DNA of 64,000 nucleotides from Nocardioides aquaticus (GTDB taxonomy: Bacteria > Actinomycetota > Actinomycetes > Propionibacteriales > Nocardioidaceae): positions 4,092,001 through 4,156,000 of the forward strand of contig NZ_CP075371.1 of the NCBI RefSeq assembly GCF_018459925.1. The letters are read 5' to 3'. A program made the position numbers and the translations under genes. The notes under the pieces are model-generated. The model was not told the origin of the DNA, made no database searches, and saw only the letters and a list, made by a program, of their open reading frames with translations. Of this stretch, positions 45,601 through 58,479 are shown in pieces. How positions within the stretch are numbered: the stretch's first letter is position 1; every line of letters starts with the position of its first letter.

Positions 45601-46864
45601 CAGAGCTCCATCGAGTCGCCGACGACCCCGGCGAGGTCGTCCCCGGAGACCGGGCGCGGGGCGGTGGCGAGCAGCCGCTGCTGCTGCAGCGCGCCCTCGA
45701 CGATGCCGTCGACGTCGGCCGCGCCGTACCCGATCTCGGCCAGGCCGTTGGGGATGCCGATGTCGCGCATGATCCGGGTCAGCACGCCCGGCAGCGCGTC
45801 GGGACCGCGCTCGTCGGCCGACAGGTCGGGCTCGAGCAGCCGCGCGGCGCGCAGGTGCCGCTCGGGGTCGCCGTCGAAGGTGAACCGGAAGGCCGCCGGC
45901 GCGGTGAGGGAGACGGCCATGCCGTGCGGCACCATCGCCTCGTCCTGGGGGTAGCCCGCCGGCCGGTAGTCGCGCACGCGCCCGGCGATCGGGTACGCGT
46001 TCGCGTGCGGGATGTGCACGCCGGCGTTGCCGAACCCGAGGCCGGCGAAGGTCGCGGCCATCGCCATCTGCTCGCGGGCGACCGCGTCCTCGGGGTCGCG
46101 CACGGCCCGCCGGAAGGCGGTCGCCAGCAGCGACATCGCCTTCTCCGACCACATGTCGGCGACCGGGTTCGCCCCGCAGTACGGGACCCGCTGCTCGGGG
46201 GTCTTGGCGTCGAAGTCGGCGTACCAGCGCGCGGTCCAGCTCTCCAGGGCGTGGCACAGGATGTCCATCCCGGACGCGGCGGTGACCATCGCGGGCTGGG
46301 TCGCCGTCAGCGACGGGTCGACCACGGCCAGGCGCGGGCGGAGCGCGACGTGGCTGATCCCGGTCTTGACGTGCAGCGAGAGCACGTCGAGCACGCAGAT
46401 CGTGGTGCTCTCGCTGCCGGTGCCGGTGGTGGTCGGCACGGCCACCAGCGGCAGCAGCGGGTTGACCGGCGCGAGGGCCTTGCCCACCGGGGCGTTGACG
46501 TAGTCCATCAGCTCGCCGGGGTTGGTCGTGAGCAGGTTGACCGCCTTGGCCGTGTCGATCGCCGAGCCGCCGCCGACGGCGACCACGGCGTCGAACGGGC
46601 CGGCGTCGCGGCCGAACTCGACGGCCTCGCGCAGGGAGACGTCGGTCGGCTCGACGTGGGCCTGGTCGAAGACGACGACCTCGATCCCGGTGGCGCGGAC
46701 CGACTCGGCGATGCGCTCGGGGTGCCCGGTGGCGGCCACGCCCGGGTCGGTGACCAGGAGCACGCGGCGCGCGCCGTACTGCCCGAGGTCGTGGCCGATC
46801 TCGGCGGAGGCGCCCGGTCCGAACTTCAGGGCGGGGCGGCGTAGGTGAAGACGGTCTCGCTCAC
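45597..46864 (-). CDS. Iron-containing hydroxyacid-oxoacid transhydrogenase (frameshifted near its start)
   Basis: Family PF00465 iron alcohol dehydrogenases, ADHFE1/HOT subgroup: it moves hydride from 4-hydroxybutyrate (or a similar hydroxyacid) to 2-oxoglutarate, making D-2-hydroxyglutarate. Seen: VAVGGGSAIDTAKAVNLL, VPTTTGTGSESTT, the metal-binding region AAASGMD-like TAASGMDILCHALESWT, and FAGLGFGNAGVHIPHANAYPI. GTG at 46864 starts MSETVFTYAAPP, then TGA (46826-46828). Adding one C at about 46829 joins it to LKFGPGASAEIGHDLGQYGARRVLLVTDPG, giving 422 residues and the full family N-terminus. Without that, the usable start is GTG at 46763, which loses 33 residues. It is 9 bp after Nudix, so the start at 46864 is right. 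Confidence 0.9.
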
Positions 46865-46873
46865 CAGCCCAAC

Positions 46874-47782
46874 CTACCGACCGGGGGGCTCATCCCCCAC
46901 CGAGGCCAGGGCGACCCGCACCACGTCGAGCACCGGGCGCGGGTCCGGCCCGGCCAGCTCGGGCAGCGGCACCCACGCCACCTGCGAGGTGGTGCCGCCG
47001 ACCTCGGTGACCCGTGGCTCCGCGGCCGGGTCGGCCGCGGTGGCGGCGAAGAGGAGGTGGACGCCGTGGAAGTCCTCGTCGCGGCCGCTGGGGGCCGTCC
47101 CCCGCAGGTGGACGTCGTGCACGTCGAGGACCCGCCCGACCTCGACCTCGAGGCCGCACTCCTCACGCACCTCGCGGCGCAGGGCCTCGCGCGGGGGCTC
47201 GCCGTGGTCGACGCCGCCTCCGGGCAGCGTCCAGGAGCCCGCGTGGAAGCCCCGGGCGGAGATCTCGGTCAGCAGGACGGCCGGCTCGGGCTCGGCGCGG
47301 ACCAGGACGGCGTACGCCGCCAGCCGCTGCAGGCGGGCCGGGCGGTGCTCGGCGAGCGCCTCGGTGACCAGCGCGGTCGTCGGCAGGGACCCGTCCAGCA
47401 CCCGGTCGAGGGGGTGCCAGGCCGCGTCGACCGTGGACCCGTCGACCTCGACCACCCGTGGGGCCGGCGCGTCCTTGGCCGCCCAGCCCTCGTAGACCAG
47501 CCGGACGCCGTGGGCGTCGCGCACCTCGCCGTCCCAGACCCGCTCGGGCTGGTGCCAGGAGTAGGTCCGCGCGGTCGGGCCGACCTCGACGTCGAGACCG
47601 GTCTCCTCGTGGACCTCGCGGACCACCGCCTGGCGAGGGTCCTCGCCGTGGTCGATCCCGCCGCCGGGCAGGGTCCACAGCTCGGTCCCGCTGATCCGGG
47701 GCGCCAGGCGGCTGAGCAGGATCTCACCGTTGCGGAGCACCACGGCGTAGGCGCCCCAGCGCTGCCAGCGCGGCGGGCTCAC
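46874..47782 (-). CDS. Double Nudix hydrolase
   Basis: 302 residues with two complete Nudix boxes in one chain. First: [28 protein letters not shown] (about 40-67), second: [28 protein letters not shown] (about 186-213), both matching GX5EX7REUXEEXGU. Each half starts with a [14 protein letters not shown] or [20 protein letters not shown] strand and ends in a W-x-P or WVPLPEL segment. The second box's Glu set (EVREEC) is intact. The family removes nucleoside-diphosphate-linked waste. GTG start at 47782 overlaps the acyltransferase stop (GTGA). Substrate is not predictable. Confidence 0.88.
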   Translation of the reverse strand: MSPPRWQRWGAYAVVLRNGEILLSRLAPRISGTELWTLPGGGIDHGEDPRQAVVREVHEETGLDVEVGPTARTYSWHQPERVWDGEVRDAHGVRLVYEGWAAKDAPAPRVVEVDGSTVDAAWHPLDRVLDGSLPTTALVTEALAEHRPARLQRLAAYAVLVRAEPEPAVLLTEISARGFHAGSWTLPGGGVDHGEPPREALRREVREECGLEVEVGRVLDVHDVHLRGTAPSGRDEDFHGVHLLFAATAADPAAEPRVTEVGGTTSQVAWVPLPELAGPDPRPVLDVVRVALASVGDEPPGR

Positions 47783-48633
47783 CGGCCGGCCCCGGTCGTG
47801 GCTGCTGCGGTGGCGGGCGTGAGGCCCGGGCCCCAGGTCGGACGGACGGCCGAGCGGGGCACCGGGTCCAGGGCCAGGGACGCGCGGCGGTCCAGGGCGT
47901 CTCCGCCGAGGTGCGCGGGGTGCCAGGGCGCCGGCTCGCCGGGCAGCGGGCGGTGCTCGGGGAGCCGCTGCAGCGCCTCCAGCCCGTCGTGCAGGCGGTG
48001 GCCGAGCATCCTGGTGGCGGCCACCAGGTCGGCGTCGGGGGCGACCAGACCGGGGCGGCCGACGCGCACGTCGACGAGCCGGCCGCGCTGGGGCGTCGGC
48101 CGCGGGAACGGGTCCTCGGCGTGGTGCTTCTGCGGCCACAGCCGCTGCCCGCCCCAGACCGAGACCGGCACGAGCGGGGCCCCGGTCTCCCGGGCCAGCG
48201 CGGCGGCGCCGGGCATCAGGGAACGGACGACGTACGCCGCCGAGATCCCGGCCTCGGGGAAGACGCAGACCACCTCACCGGCGCGCAGGTGGTCGCGGGC
48301 CCGGAGGTAGGCCGCCGCGGGCGCCTCGCGGTCGACCGGGACGTGCCCCATCGCGTCCATCGCCCGTCCGACCGCGCGGACGCCCCAGACGTCGTGCCGG
48401 CACAGGAAGCGGACCCGTCGGCCGCTGGCCAGCAGCGCCCGGCCGATCAGCAGGAAGTCGGGGAAGGAGACGTGGTTGGCGGCGAGGACGACCGGCCCGG
48501 TGGGCGGCACGTGGCCGGCTCCCCCGCCGCGCACGGTCAGGTCGAGGCCGCGCAGCAGCGCGTGACCGAGACCGACGGCACCGGCGTAGACCGGCTCCCG
48601 CCGCCGGCGGGGCCGGGCAGCGCCTGCCCTCAC
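47779..48633 (-). CDS. Lysophospholipid (1-acylglycerol-3-phosphate) acyltransferase
   Basis: 284 residues, GTG start at 48633, GTGA overlaps on both sides. It esterifies a lysophospholipid with an acyl chain at the membrane. Seen: [20 protein letters not shown] (HX4D replaced by NHVSFPDF, near 57-76), [44 protein letters not shown] (FPEA instead of FPEGTR), and [14 protein letters not shown]. The C-terminus carries a 70-residue Pro/His/Leu-rich tail. The two motif substitutions (His-Val-Ser-Phe-Pro-Asp keeps His and Asp; PEAGI lacks the usual Gly-Thr-Arg) keep the catalytic pair. Role: a lipid enzyme beside a geranylgeranyl reductase. Confidence 0.86.
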   Translation of the reverse strand: MRAGAARPRRRREPVYAGAVGLGHALLRGLDLTVRGGGAGHVPPTGPVVLAANHVSFPDFLLIGRALLASGRRVRFLCRHDVWGVRAVGRAMDAMGHVPVDREAPAAAYLRARDHLRAGEVVCVFPEAGISAAYVVRSLMPGAAALARETGAPLVPVSVWGGQRLWPQKHHAEDPFPRPTPQRGRLVDVRVGRPGLVAPDADLVAATRMLGHRLHDGLEALQRLPEHRPLPGEPAPWHPAHLGGDALDRRASLALDPVPRSAVRPTWGPGLTPATAAATTGAGR

Positions 48634-49877
48634 GTGAACGGCGGGCGGTGGTCCACCGCGAGCGACCGTCGCCCGGCCCAGCGCCAGGCCCGCGCCGCGG
48701 TGTCGCGGTCCTCGTCGGTGACCAGGTTGCCCATCCACCGCAGCGCGAGCGTCATCAGCAGGTCCGAGCGCATCCCGACCGGGCCGAGCGCGGGCAGCAG
48801 CCGCGGGACGGTCACCAGCCCGGCCATCCGCCGGGCGATCGAGAACGCCTCGCCGTACTGCTGGCGCAGCACGACCGGCCAGGACCGGGACAGGTCCGCG
48901 TCGCGGCCCTCGAGCATCATCTCGGCGACCAGGCGGCCGGTCTCGAGGCCGTAGTCGATGCCCTCGCCGTTGAGCGGGTTGACGCAGCCGGCGGCGTCGC
49001 CGACGAGCGCCCAGTTCCGCCCGGCGACCCCGGACACGGCGCCGCCCATCGGCAGCAGCGCGCTGGTGGGGGCGCGCAGGTCGCCGTCCAGCTCGAACTC
49101 GTCGCGGCGCTGGTCGGCGTAGAACTCCATCAGCGGCTTCAGGGCGATGTTCGCGGGCCGCTTCGAGGTGGCCAGGGTGCCGACGCCGACGTTGACCTCG
49201 CCGGCGTCCTTGCCCAGCGGGAAGATCCAGCCGTACCCCGACAGGATCTCGCCCTCGGTGCCGCGCAGCTCGAGGTGGGAGGAGATCCAGGGGTCGTCGC
49301 TGCGCGTGGAGGAGACGTACGCCCGCCCGGCCACGCCGTAGACCGTCTCGCGGTGCCACTCGCGACCGAGCACCTTGCCGAGCCCGGAGCGGACGCCGTC
49401 GGCGACCACGAGCCGCTTGCAGGCCACCTCGTGCGTCTCGGACCCGCGCCGGAACACCACGTGGGAGACCCGGTCGCCGTCGCGGCGCACGTCGACGGCC
49501 TTGACCCCGTCGACGGCGCGGGCGCCGGCCTTGACCGCCGTCGTGCGCAGGTGGTCGTCGAGCTCGGTGCGCGGCACCGCGCTCCCCCAGTCCGGCAGCG
49601 TGCCGCCGGGCCAGGGCAGGTGCAGGACCTGGCCGAACCCGTGCGCGCGCAGGCCCTTGCTGGTGGCCCGGGCGGCGAGCCAGTCCTCCAGCCCGAGGCG
49701 GGCGAGCTCGTGCACGGCGCGGGGGGTGAGGCCGTCGCCGCAGGTCTTGTCGCGGGGGAAGACCGCCGCGTCGGCCAGGACGACGTCGGCGCCGCCCTGC
49801 GCCGCCCAGGCGGCCGCCGCCGACCCGGCGGGACCGGCGCCCACGACGAGGACGTCGGTCTGCGCGGGGAGGTTCAC
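48630..49877 (-). CDS. Geranylgeranyl reductase family FAD enzyme (menaquinone-type)
   Basis: 415 residues, GTG start at 49877. It reduces isoprenoid double bonds; in mycobacteria the homologue MenJ saturates one isoprene unit of menaquinone. Seen: DVLVVGAGPAGSAAAAWAAQGGADVVLADAAVFPRDKTCGDGLTPRAV (7-54, FAD loop and the CGDGL motif), GYGWIFPLGKDAGEVNVGVG (near 218-237), and ALVGDAAGCVNPLNGEGIDYGLETGR (near 289-314). It is the first gene of the minus-strand operon running to 40281, 50 bp from the divergent carbonic anhydrase. The partner reductant is unknown. Confidence 0.92.
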   Translation of the reverse strand: MNLPAQTDVLVVGAGPAGSAAAAWAAQGGADVVLADAAVFPRDKTCGDGLTPRAVHELARLGLEDWLAARATSKGLRAHGFGQVLHLPWPGGTLPDWGSAVPRTELDDHLRTTAVKAGARAVDGVKAVDVRRDGDRVSHVVFRRGSETHEVACKRLVVADGVRSGLGKVLGREWHRETVYGVAGRAYVSSTRSDDPWISSHLELRGTEGEILSGYGWIFPLGKDAGEVNVGVGTLATSKRPANIALKPLMEFYADQRRDEFELDGDLRAPTSALLPMGGAVSGVAGRNWALVGDAAGCVNPLNGEGIDYGLETGRLVAEMMLEGRDADLSRSWPVVLRQQYGEAFSIARRMAGLVTVPRLLPALGPVGMRSDLLMTLALRWMGNLVTDEDRDTAARAWRWAGRRSLAVDHRPPFT

Positions 49878-49927
49878 GCCCCCAGTCTCTCAGGCACGCC
49901 CAACGCCCTCTCGGTAGCGTCCCGGTC

Positions 49928-50455
49928 GTGACCGACCCCCTCGTGCTGCCCCTCGGCGACCTCCGCCCCGCCCTCGACCCGACCGCGTTCGTCGCCCCCG
50001 GGGCGGTGGTGGCCGGCGACGTCGTCGTCGGCCCCGGCAGCGGGCTCTGGTACGCCGTCGTCGTGCGTGGCGACGCCGAGCGGATCCGCATCGGCGCCCG
50101 CAGCAACGTCCAGGACGGCTCGGTCCTGCACGCCGACCCGGGCTTCCCGCTGACCGTCGGTGACGGCGTCTCGGTGGGCCACCGCGCGGTGCTGCACGGC
50201 TGCACGATCGAGGACGACGTGCTGGTCGGGATGGGCGCGATCGTGATGAACGGCGCCCGGGTCGGGGCCGGGAGCGTCGTCGGCGCCGGCGCCTGCGTGC
50301 CCCAGGGCATGCAGGTCCCGCCCCGCTCGCTGGTCCTCGGCCTCCCGGCCAAGGTCCGCGGCGAGCTCGACGACGCCCAGGTCGACGGCGTGCGGGAGAA
50401 CGCGGCCACCTACGTCGCCCTCGCCGCCCGCCACCGCGCCGCCCTGCCGAGATGA
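49928..50455 (+). CDS. Gamma-class carbonic anhydrase family protein
   Basis: 175 residues, GTG start. A left-handed beta-helix of hexapeptide repeats: FVAPGAVVAGDVVVGPGSGLWYAVVVRGDAERIRIGARSNVQDGSVLHAD (about 19-68), with zinc-type His in VLHAD, and two more in VGHRAVLHGCTIEDDVLVGMGAIVMNGARVG (about 78-108). These three His match the YrdA/gamma-CA site. Several YrdA-like proteins are not active anhydrases. Its TGA stop lies inside the first unit of the repeat array at 50448. Confidence 0.92.
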   Translation: MTDPLVLPLGDLRPALDPTAFVAPGAVVAGDVVVGPGSGLWYAVVVRGDAERIRIGARSNVQDGSVLHADPGFPLTVGDGVSVGHRAVLHGCTIEDDVLVGMGAIVMNGARVGAGSVVGAGACVPQGMQVPPRSLVLGLPAKVRGELDDAQVDGVRENAATYVALAARHRAALPR

Positions 50456-50616
50456 CGCTCGCGGACAGCCCAGATGACGGTTCCGGCGCCTCGAGGTGAC
50501 GTCTCCGGCGCGCCGGGCGGGCCGGCGCCGGTGCGCCGGACGGACGCTGGTGTGACCGCAACCGTCATCTGGAGGCGCCGCGAGCGTCACCTCGGCTGTC
50601 AGCGAGCGTCATCTCG
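50448..50616. repeat. Two facing triplets of 22-bp repeat units
   Basis: Direct units at 50448-50469, 50470-50491, 50492-50513, and inverted units at 50551-50572, 50573-50594, 50595-50616; the centre (50514-50550) is 37 bp. Units follow CGAGRTGACG with a G/C-rich second half. First and last units match 21 of 22 after inversion. The array fills the gap between the convergent carbonic anhydrase and rpoC genes, and unit 1 supplies the anhydrase TGA. No spacer sequence separates units, so this is not a CRISPR array. Confidence 0.88.
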
Positions 50617-50706
50617 GCGGGACGCAGCGGACCCCCGCCACCCTGGTGCGGGTGACGGGGGTCCGGGTGCTGCGGTCGTGCGGGTGCTGCGGGTGCTGCG
50701 GGACTG

Positions 50707-54576
<3,870 letters not shown>

Positions 54577-54631
54577 GATGGCTGCAACCCTTCAGTTGTT
54601 CTTAGAAAAAGCGGGGTGGGGGGCGCGGAGG

Positions 54632-54666
54632 CCGCGTCCGCCGGCCACGAGGGCCGGCGGACGCGG
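54632..54666 (-). terminator. 15-bp hairpin in the rpoB-rpoC gap, followed by a T-run
   Basis: 54632-54646 pairs perfectly with 54652-54666 around a 5-nt loop. On the minus strand a TTTTT (54605-54609) follows 22 nt after the stem, which is too far for a classic intrinsic terminator. It may partly attenuate, pause or process the rpoBC message. Confidence 0.5.
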
Positions 54667-54670
54667 GCCC

Positions 54671-57600
54671 TCACACCTCTTCGACCGTGTTGGGCTCGCG
54701 CCGGGAGAGGTCGATGCCGAGCTCCTCGGCTGCACGGAAGACGTCGTCCTCCGCGTCGCGCATCTCGATGGCCGTGCCGTCCTGGGACAGCACCTCCACG
54801 TTGAGGCACAGCGACTGCATCTCCTTGACGAGCACCTTGAACGACTCGGGGATGCCCGAGTCCGGGATGTTCTCGCCCTTGACGATGGCCTCGTAGACCT
54901 TCACGCGACCGGGCACGTCGTCGGACTTGATCGTCAGCAGCTCCTGCAGGGCGTACGCGGCGCCGTACGCCTCCATCGCCCAGACCTCCATCTCGCCGAA
55001 CCGCTGGCCACCGAACTGGGCCTTACCGCCCAGGGGCTGCTGCGTGATCATCGAGTACGGACCCGTCGAGCGCGCGTGGATCTTGTCGTCGACGAGGTGG
55101 TGGAGCTTGAGGATGTACATGTAGCCCACCGAGACCGGGTCCGCGAACGGCTCGCCGGAGCGGCCGTCGAACAGGTCGGCCTTGCCGGTCTCGTTGATCA
55201 TCCGCACACCGTCGCGGTTCGGGGTGGTCGACCCGAGCAGCCCGGTGATCTCGTCCTCGCGCGCACCGTCGAAGACCGGGGTGGCGACCTTCGAGTTGCC
55301 CGGGGCCTGGGCGGCGTTGATCCGCGTCAGGCGCTGCTTCCAGTCGGCGTCGGCGGGGTCGTCGGACAGGTTGAGGTCCCAGCCCTGCTTGGCCAGCCAG
55401 CCCAGGTGCAGCTCGAGGATCTGGCCGACGTTCATCCGGCGCGGGACGCCGAGCGGGTTCAGCACGACGTCGACGGGGGTGCCGTCCTCCATGAACGGCA
55501 TGTCCTCGACCGGCAGGATCTTGGCGATGACGCCCTTGTTGCCGTGGCGCCCGGCGAGCTTGTCGCCGACCGAGATCTTGCGCTTCTGCGCGACGTAGAC
55601 GCGGACCAGCTGGTTCACGCCCGGCGGCAGCTCGTCGCCCTCCTCGCGGTCGAAGACGCGGACGCCGATGACGGTGCCGGACTCGCCGTGGGGGACCTTC
55701 ATCGAGGTGTCGCGCACCTCGCGCGCCTTCTCGCCGAAGATCGCGCGGAGCAGGCGCTCCTCGGGGGTCAGCTCGGTCTCGCCCTTGGGCGTGACCTTGC
55801 CGACGAGGATGTCGCCGGTGGTGACCTCGGCGCCGATGCGGATGATCCCGCGCTCGTCGAGGTCGGCCAGGCCCTCCTCGGAGACGTTCGGAATGTCCCG
55901 GGTGATCTCCTCGGGGCCCAGCTTGGTGTCGCGGGCGTCGACCTCGTGCTCCTCGATGTGGATCGAGGTGAGGACGTCCTCCTGCACCAGGCGCTGGGAG
56001 AGGATGATCGCGTCCTCGTAGTTGTGGCCCTGCCACGGCATGAACGCGACCAGCAGGTTCGTGCCCAGCGCCATCTCGGCGTCGTCGGTGCACGGTCCGT
56101 CGGCCACGGGGGTGCCGAACTCGAGCCGGTCGCCCTCGGCCACCAGCGGGCGCTGGTTGATGCAGGTGCCCTGGTTGGAGCGCTTGAACTTCGAGAGCCG
56201 GTAGCTGGAGTACGTGCCGTCGTCGTTGAGGGTCTCGACCAGGTCGGCCGAGACCTCCTTGACCACGCCGGGCTTCGTCGCGGTGACGACGTCGCCGGCG
56301 TCCACCGCGGCACGGAACTCGATGCCGGTGCCGACGATCGGGCTGTCGCTGCGGATCAGCGGGACGGCCTGACGCTGCATGTTGGCGCCCATGAGCGCAC
56401 GGTTGGCGTCGTCGTGCTCGAGGAACGGGATCAGCGCGGTCGCGACCGACACCATCTGGCGGGGCGAGACGTCCATGTAGTCGACCTCGCCGGCCAGCAG
56501 CTCGGAGACCTCGCCGTCGCGCTGGCGGACCAGCACGCGCTCGTTGGTGAAGGTGCCGTTCTCGTCGATCGCCGCGTTGGCCTGCGCGATGACGAAGTGG
56601 TCCTCGTCGTCGGCGGTGAGGTAGTCGATCTGGTCGGTGACCCGGCCCTCGACGACCTTGCGGTACGGCGTCTCGACGAACCCGAACGGGTTGATCCGGC
56701 CGAAGGAGGCCAGCGACCCGATCAGGCCGATGTTCGGGCCCTCCGGGGTCTCGATCGGGCACATCCGGCCGTAGTGGCTGTGGTGGACGTCGCGGACCTC
56801 CATGCCGGCGCGGTCGCGCGAGAGACCGCCGGGGCCCAGCGCGGACAGGCGACGCTTGTGCGTCAGGCCCGCGATCGGGTTGGTCTGGTCCATGAACTGG
56901 CTGAGCTGGGAGGTCCCGAAGAACTCCTTGAGCGCGGCCACGACCGGGCGGATGTTGATCAGCGACTGCGGCGTGATGGCCTCGACGTCCTGGGTGGTCA
57001 TCCGCTCGCGCACCACGCGCTCCATGCGGGCCAGGCCCGTACGCAGCTGGTTCTGGATGAGCTCGCCGACGGTGCGCATCCGGCGGTTGCCGAAGTGGTC
57101 GATGTCGTCGGAGGCGATCTCCCAGGTGCCCTGGGGGCCTCGACGTCGGCCTTGCCGTCGTGCAGCGCCACGATGTAGCGGATGGTGTTGACGACGTCGC
57201 TGATGGTCAGCGTCTGCTTGTCGAAGGCCTCGACCAGGCCGAGCTTCTTGTTGATCTTGTAGCGACCGACCTTGGCCAGGTCGTAGCGCTTGGGGTTGAA
57301 GTAGTAGTTCTTCAGCAGCGTCAGCGCGGCCTCGCGGGTGGGCGGCTCGCCCGGGCGCAGCTTGCGGTAGATGTCGAGCAGCGCGTCGTCGGGACCCTGG
57401 GTGTGGTCCTTCTCCTCGGTCAGCTGGATCGACTCGTAGCCGCGCAGCTCGGCCATCACGGCCTCGTAGTCGTACTCCTCGCCGGTGTCCTCGGCGACGG
57501 CCTGCAGGGCCTTGAGCAGGACGGTGACGTTCTGCTTGCGCTTGCGGTCCAGGCGGACGCCGACGAGGTCGCGCTTGTCGACCTCGAACTCCAGCCAGGC

Positions 57601-58167
57601 GCCGCGGGAGGGGATCAGGCGCGAGGTGTAGATGTCCTTGTCGGACGTCTTGTCGGCCGAGCGCTCGAAGTAGACGCCCGGGCTGCGGACCAGCTGGGAG
57701 ACGACGACGCGCTCGGTGCCGTTGATGACGAAGGTGCCCTTGTCGGTCATCAGGGGGAAGTCGCCCATGAAGACCGTCTGGCCCTTGATCTCACCGGTGT
57801 CGTTGTTGGTGAACTCCGCCGACACGTAGAGGGGCGCGGAGTAGGTGAAGTCCTTCTCCTTGCACTCGTCCACGGTGTACTTGGGGTCGTAGAAGACCGG
57901 GTTCTCGAACGAGAGCGACATCGTCTCGGAGAAGTCCTCGATCGGCGAGATCTCCTCGAAGATCTCCTGGAGCCCCGACTTGCGGGACGAGTCCTGGCCC
58001 TCGGCCAGGCGCTGCTCGACGCGGGCGTCCCAGGCCTCGTTGCCGATCAGCCAGTCGAAGCTGTCGGTCTGCAGGGCCAGGAGCTGCGGGAGCTCGAGCG
58101 GCTCGTCGATCTTGGCGAACGAGATGCGACGGGGGTGGGAGGAAGCGGTGGTGCTGCGCGCGGCCAA
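54671..58167 (-). CDS. rpoB: RNA polymerase beta subunit (with a single-base frameshift)
   Basis: 1165 residues after repair. TTG start at 58167 ([27 protein letters not shown]), preceded by AAGGA. The reading frame breaks at a five-G run (57133-57137, plus strand). Before it: [18 protein letters not shown]; after adding one C on the coding strand it continues [27 protein letters not shown]. The rifampicin region [29 protein letters not shown] is intact, with Asp516, His526 and Ser531 (E. coli numbers) unchanged. The catalytic [14 protein letters not shown] is near residue 900. Since rpoB is essential, the missing base is almost surely a sequence error. Confidence 0.97.
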
Positions 58168-58268
58168 GAGGAGTCCTTCGAGAGGGTCGTCGGTTGGCGG
58201 CGCCCACCGACCACTGCTCCGGTCATCCGGACAGAGCGGAGAGCATCTGAGGGCAGGCGCAATGCGCC

Positions 58269-58297
58269 ACGATACAGCCAACAGGGGCGCGTGACAA
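58269..58297 (-). promoter_or_regulatory. Likely rpoB promoter
   Basis: On the minus strand TTGTCA (58297-58292), 17-bp spacer, TATCGT (58274-58269) preceded by TG. Start near 58262, giving a leader of about 95 nt before the TTG at 58167. A second, weaker pair TTGACC (58364-58359) and CATGAT (about 58340-58335) lies upstream. The rest of 58168-58479 holds no gene. Confidence 0.6.
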
Positions 58298-58479
58298 GGC
58301 CGTCCGCGCCGCACCCGGAGCGTGCGCCGATCATGCTCCCCCGCCGGGCGGCAGGTCAAGCACCTCCGGGGCGGGTCGTGGACGGACCAGACCGCCGTAC
58401 GGGCGTGGCGGCGCACCGGGTCGGGCGCCGGCGGGGGGACGACTCCCCGGTCCGCGACTCGTGGGCCGGACGAGGTGCG

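Noticed and set aside
50448..50616. CRISPR array
   Set aside because: Units are contiguous without unique spacers, half are inverted, and there is no cas gene in the window.
56840..56960. Rifampicin-resistance change in rpoB
   Set aside because: The region reads [26 protein letters not shown]; the resistance positions Asp516, His526 and Ser531 are wild type. The Thr and Ile-Ala differences look like normal lineage variants.
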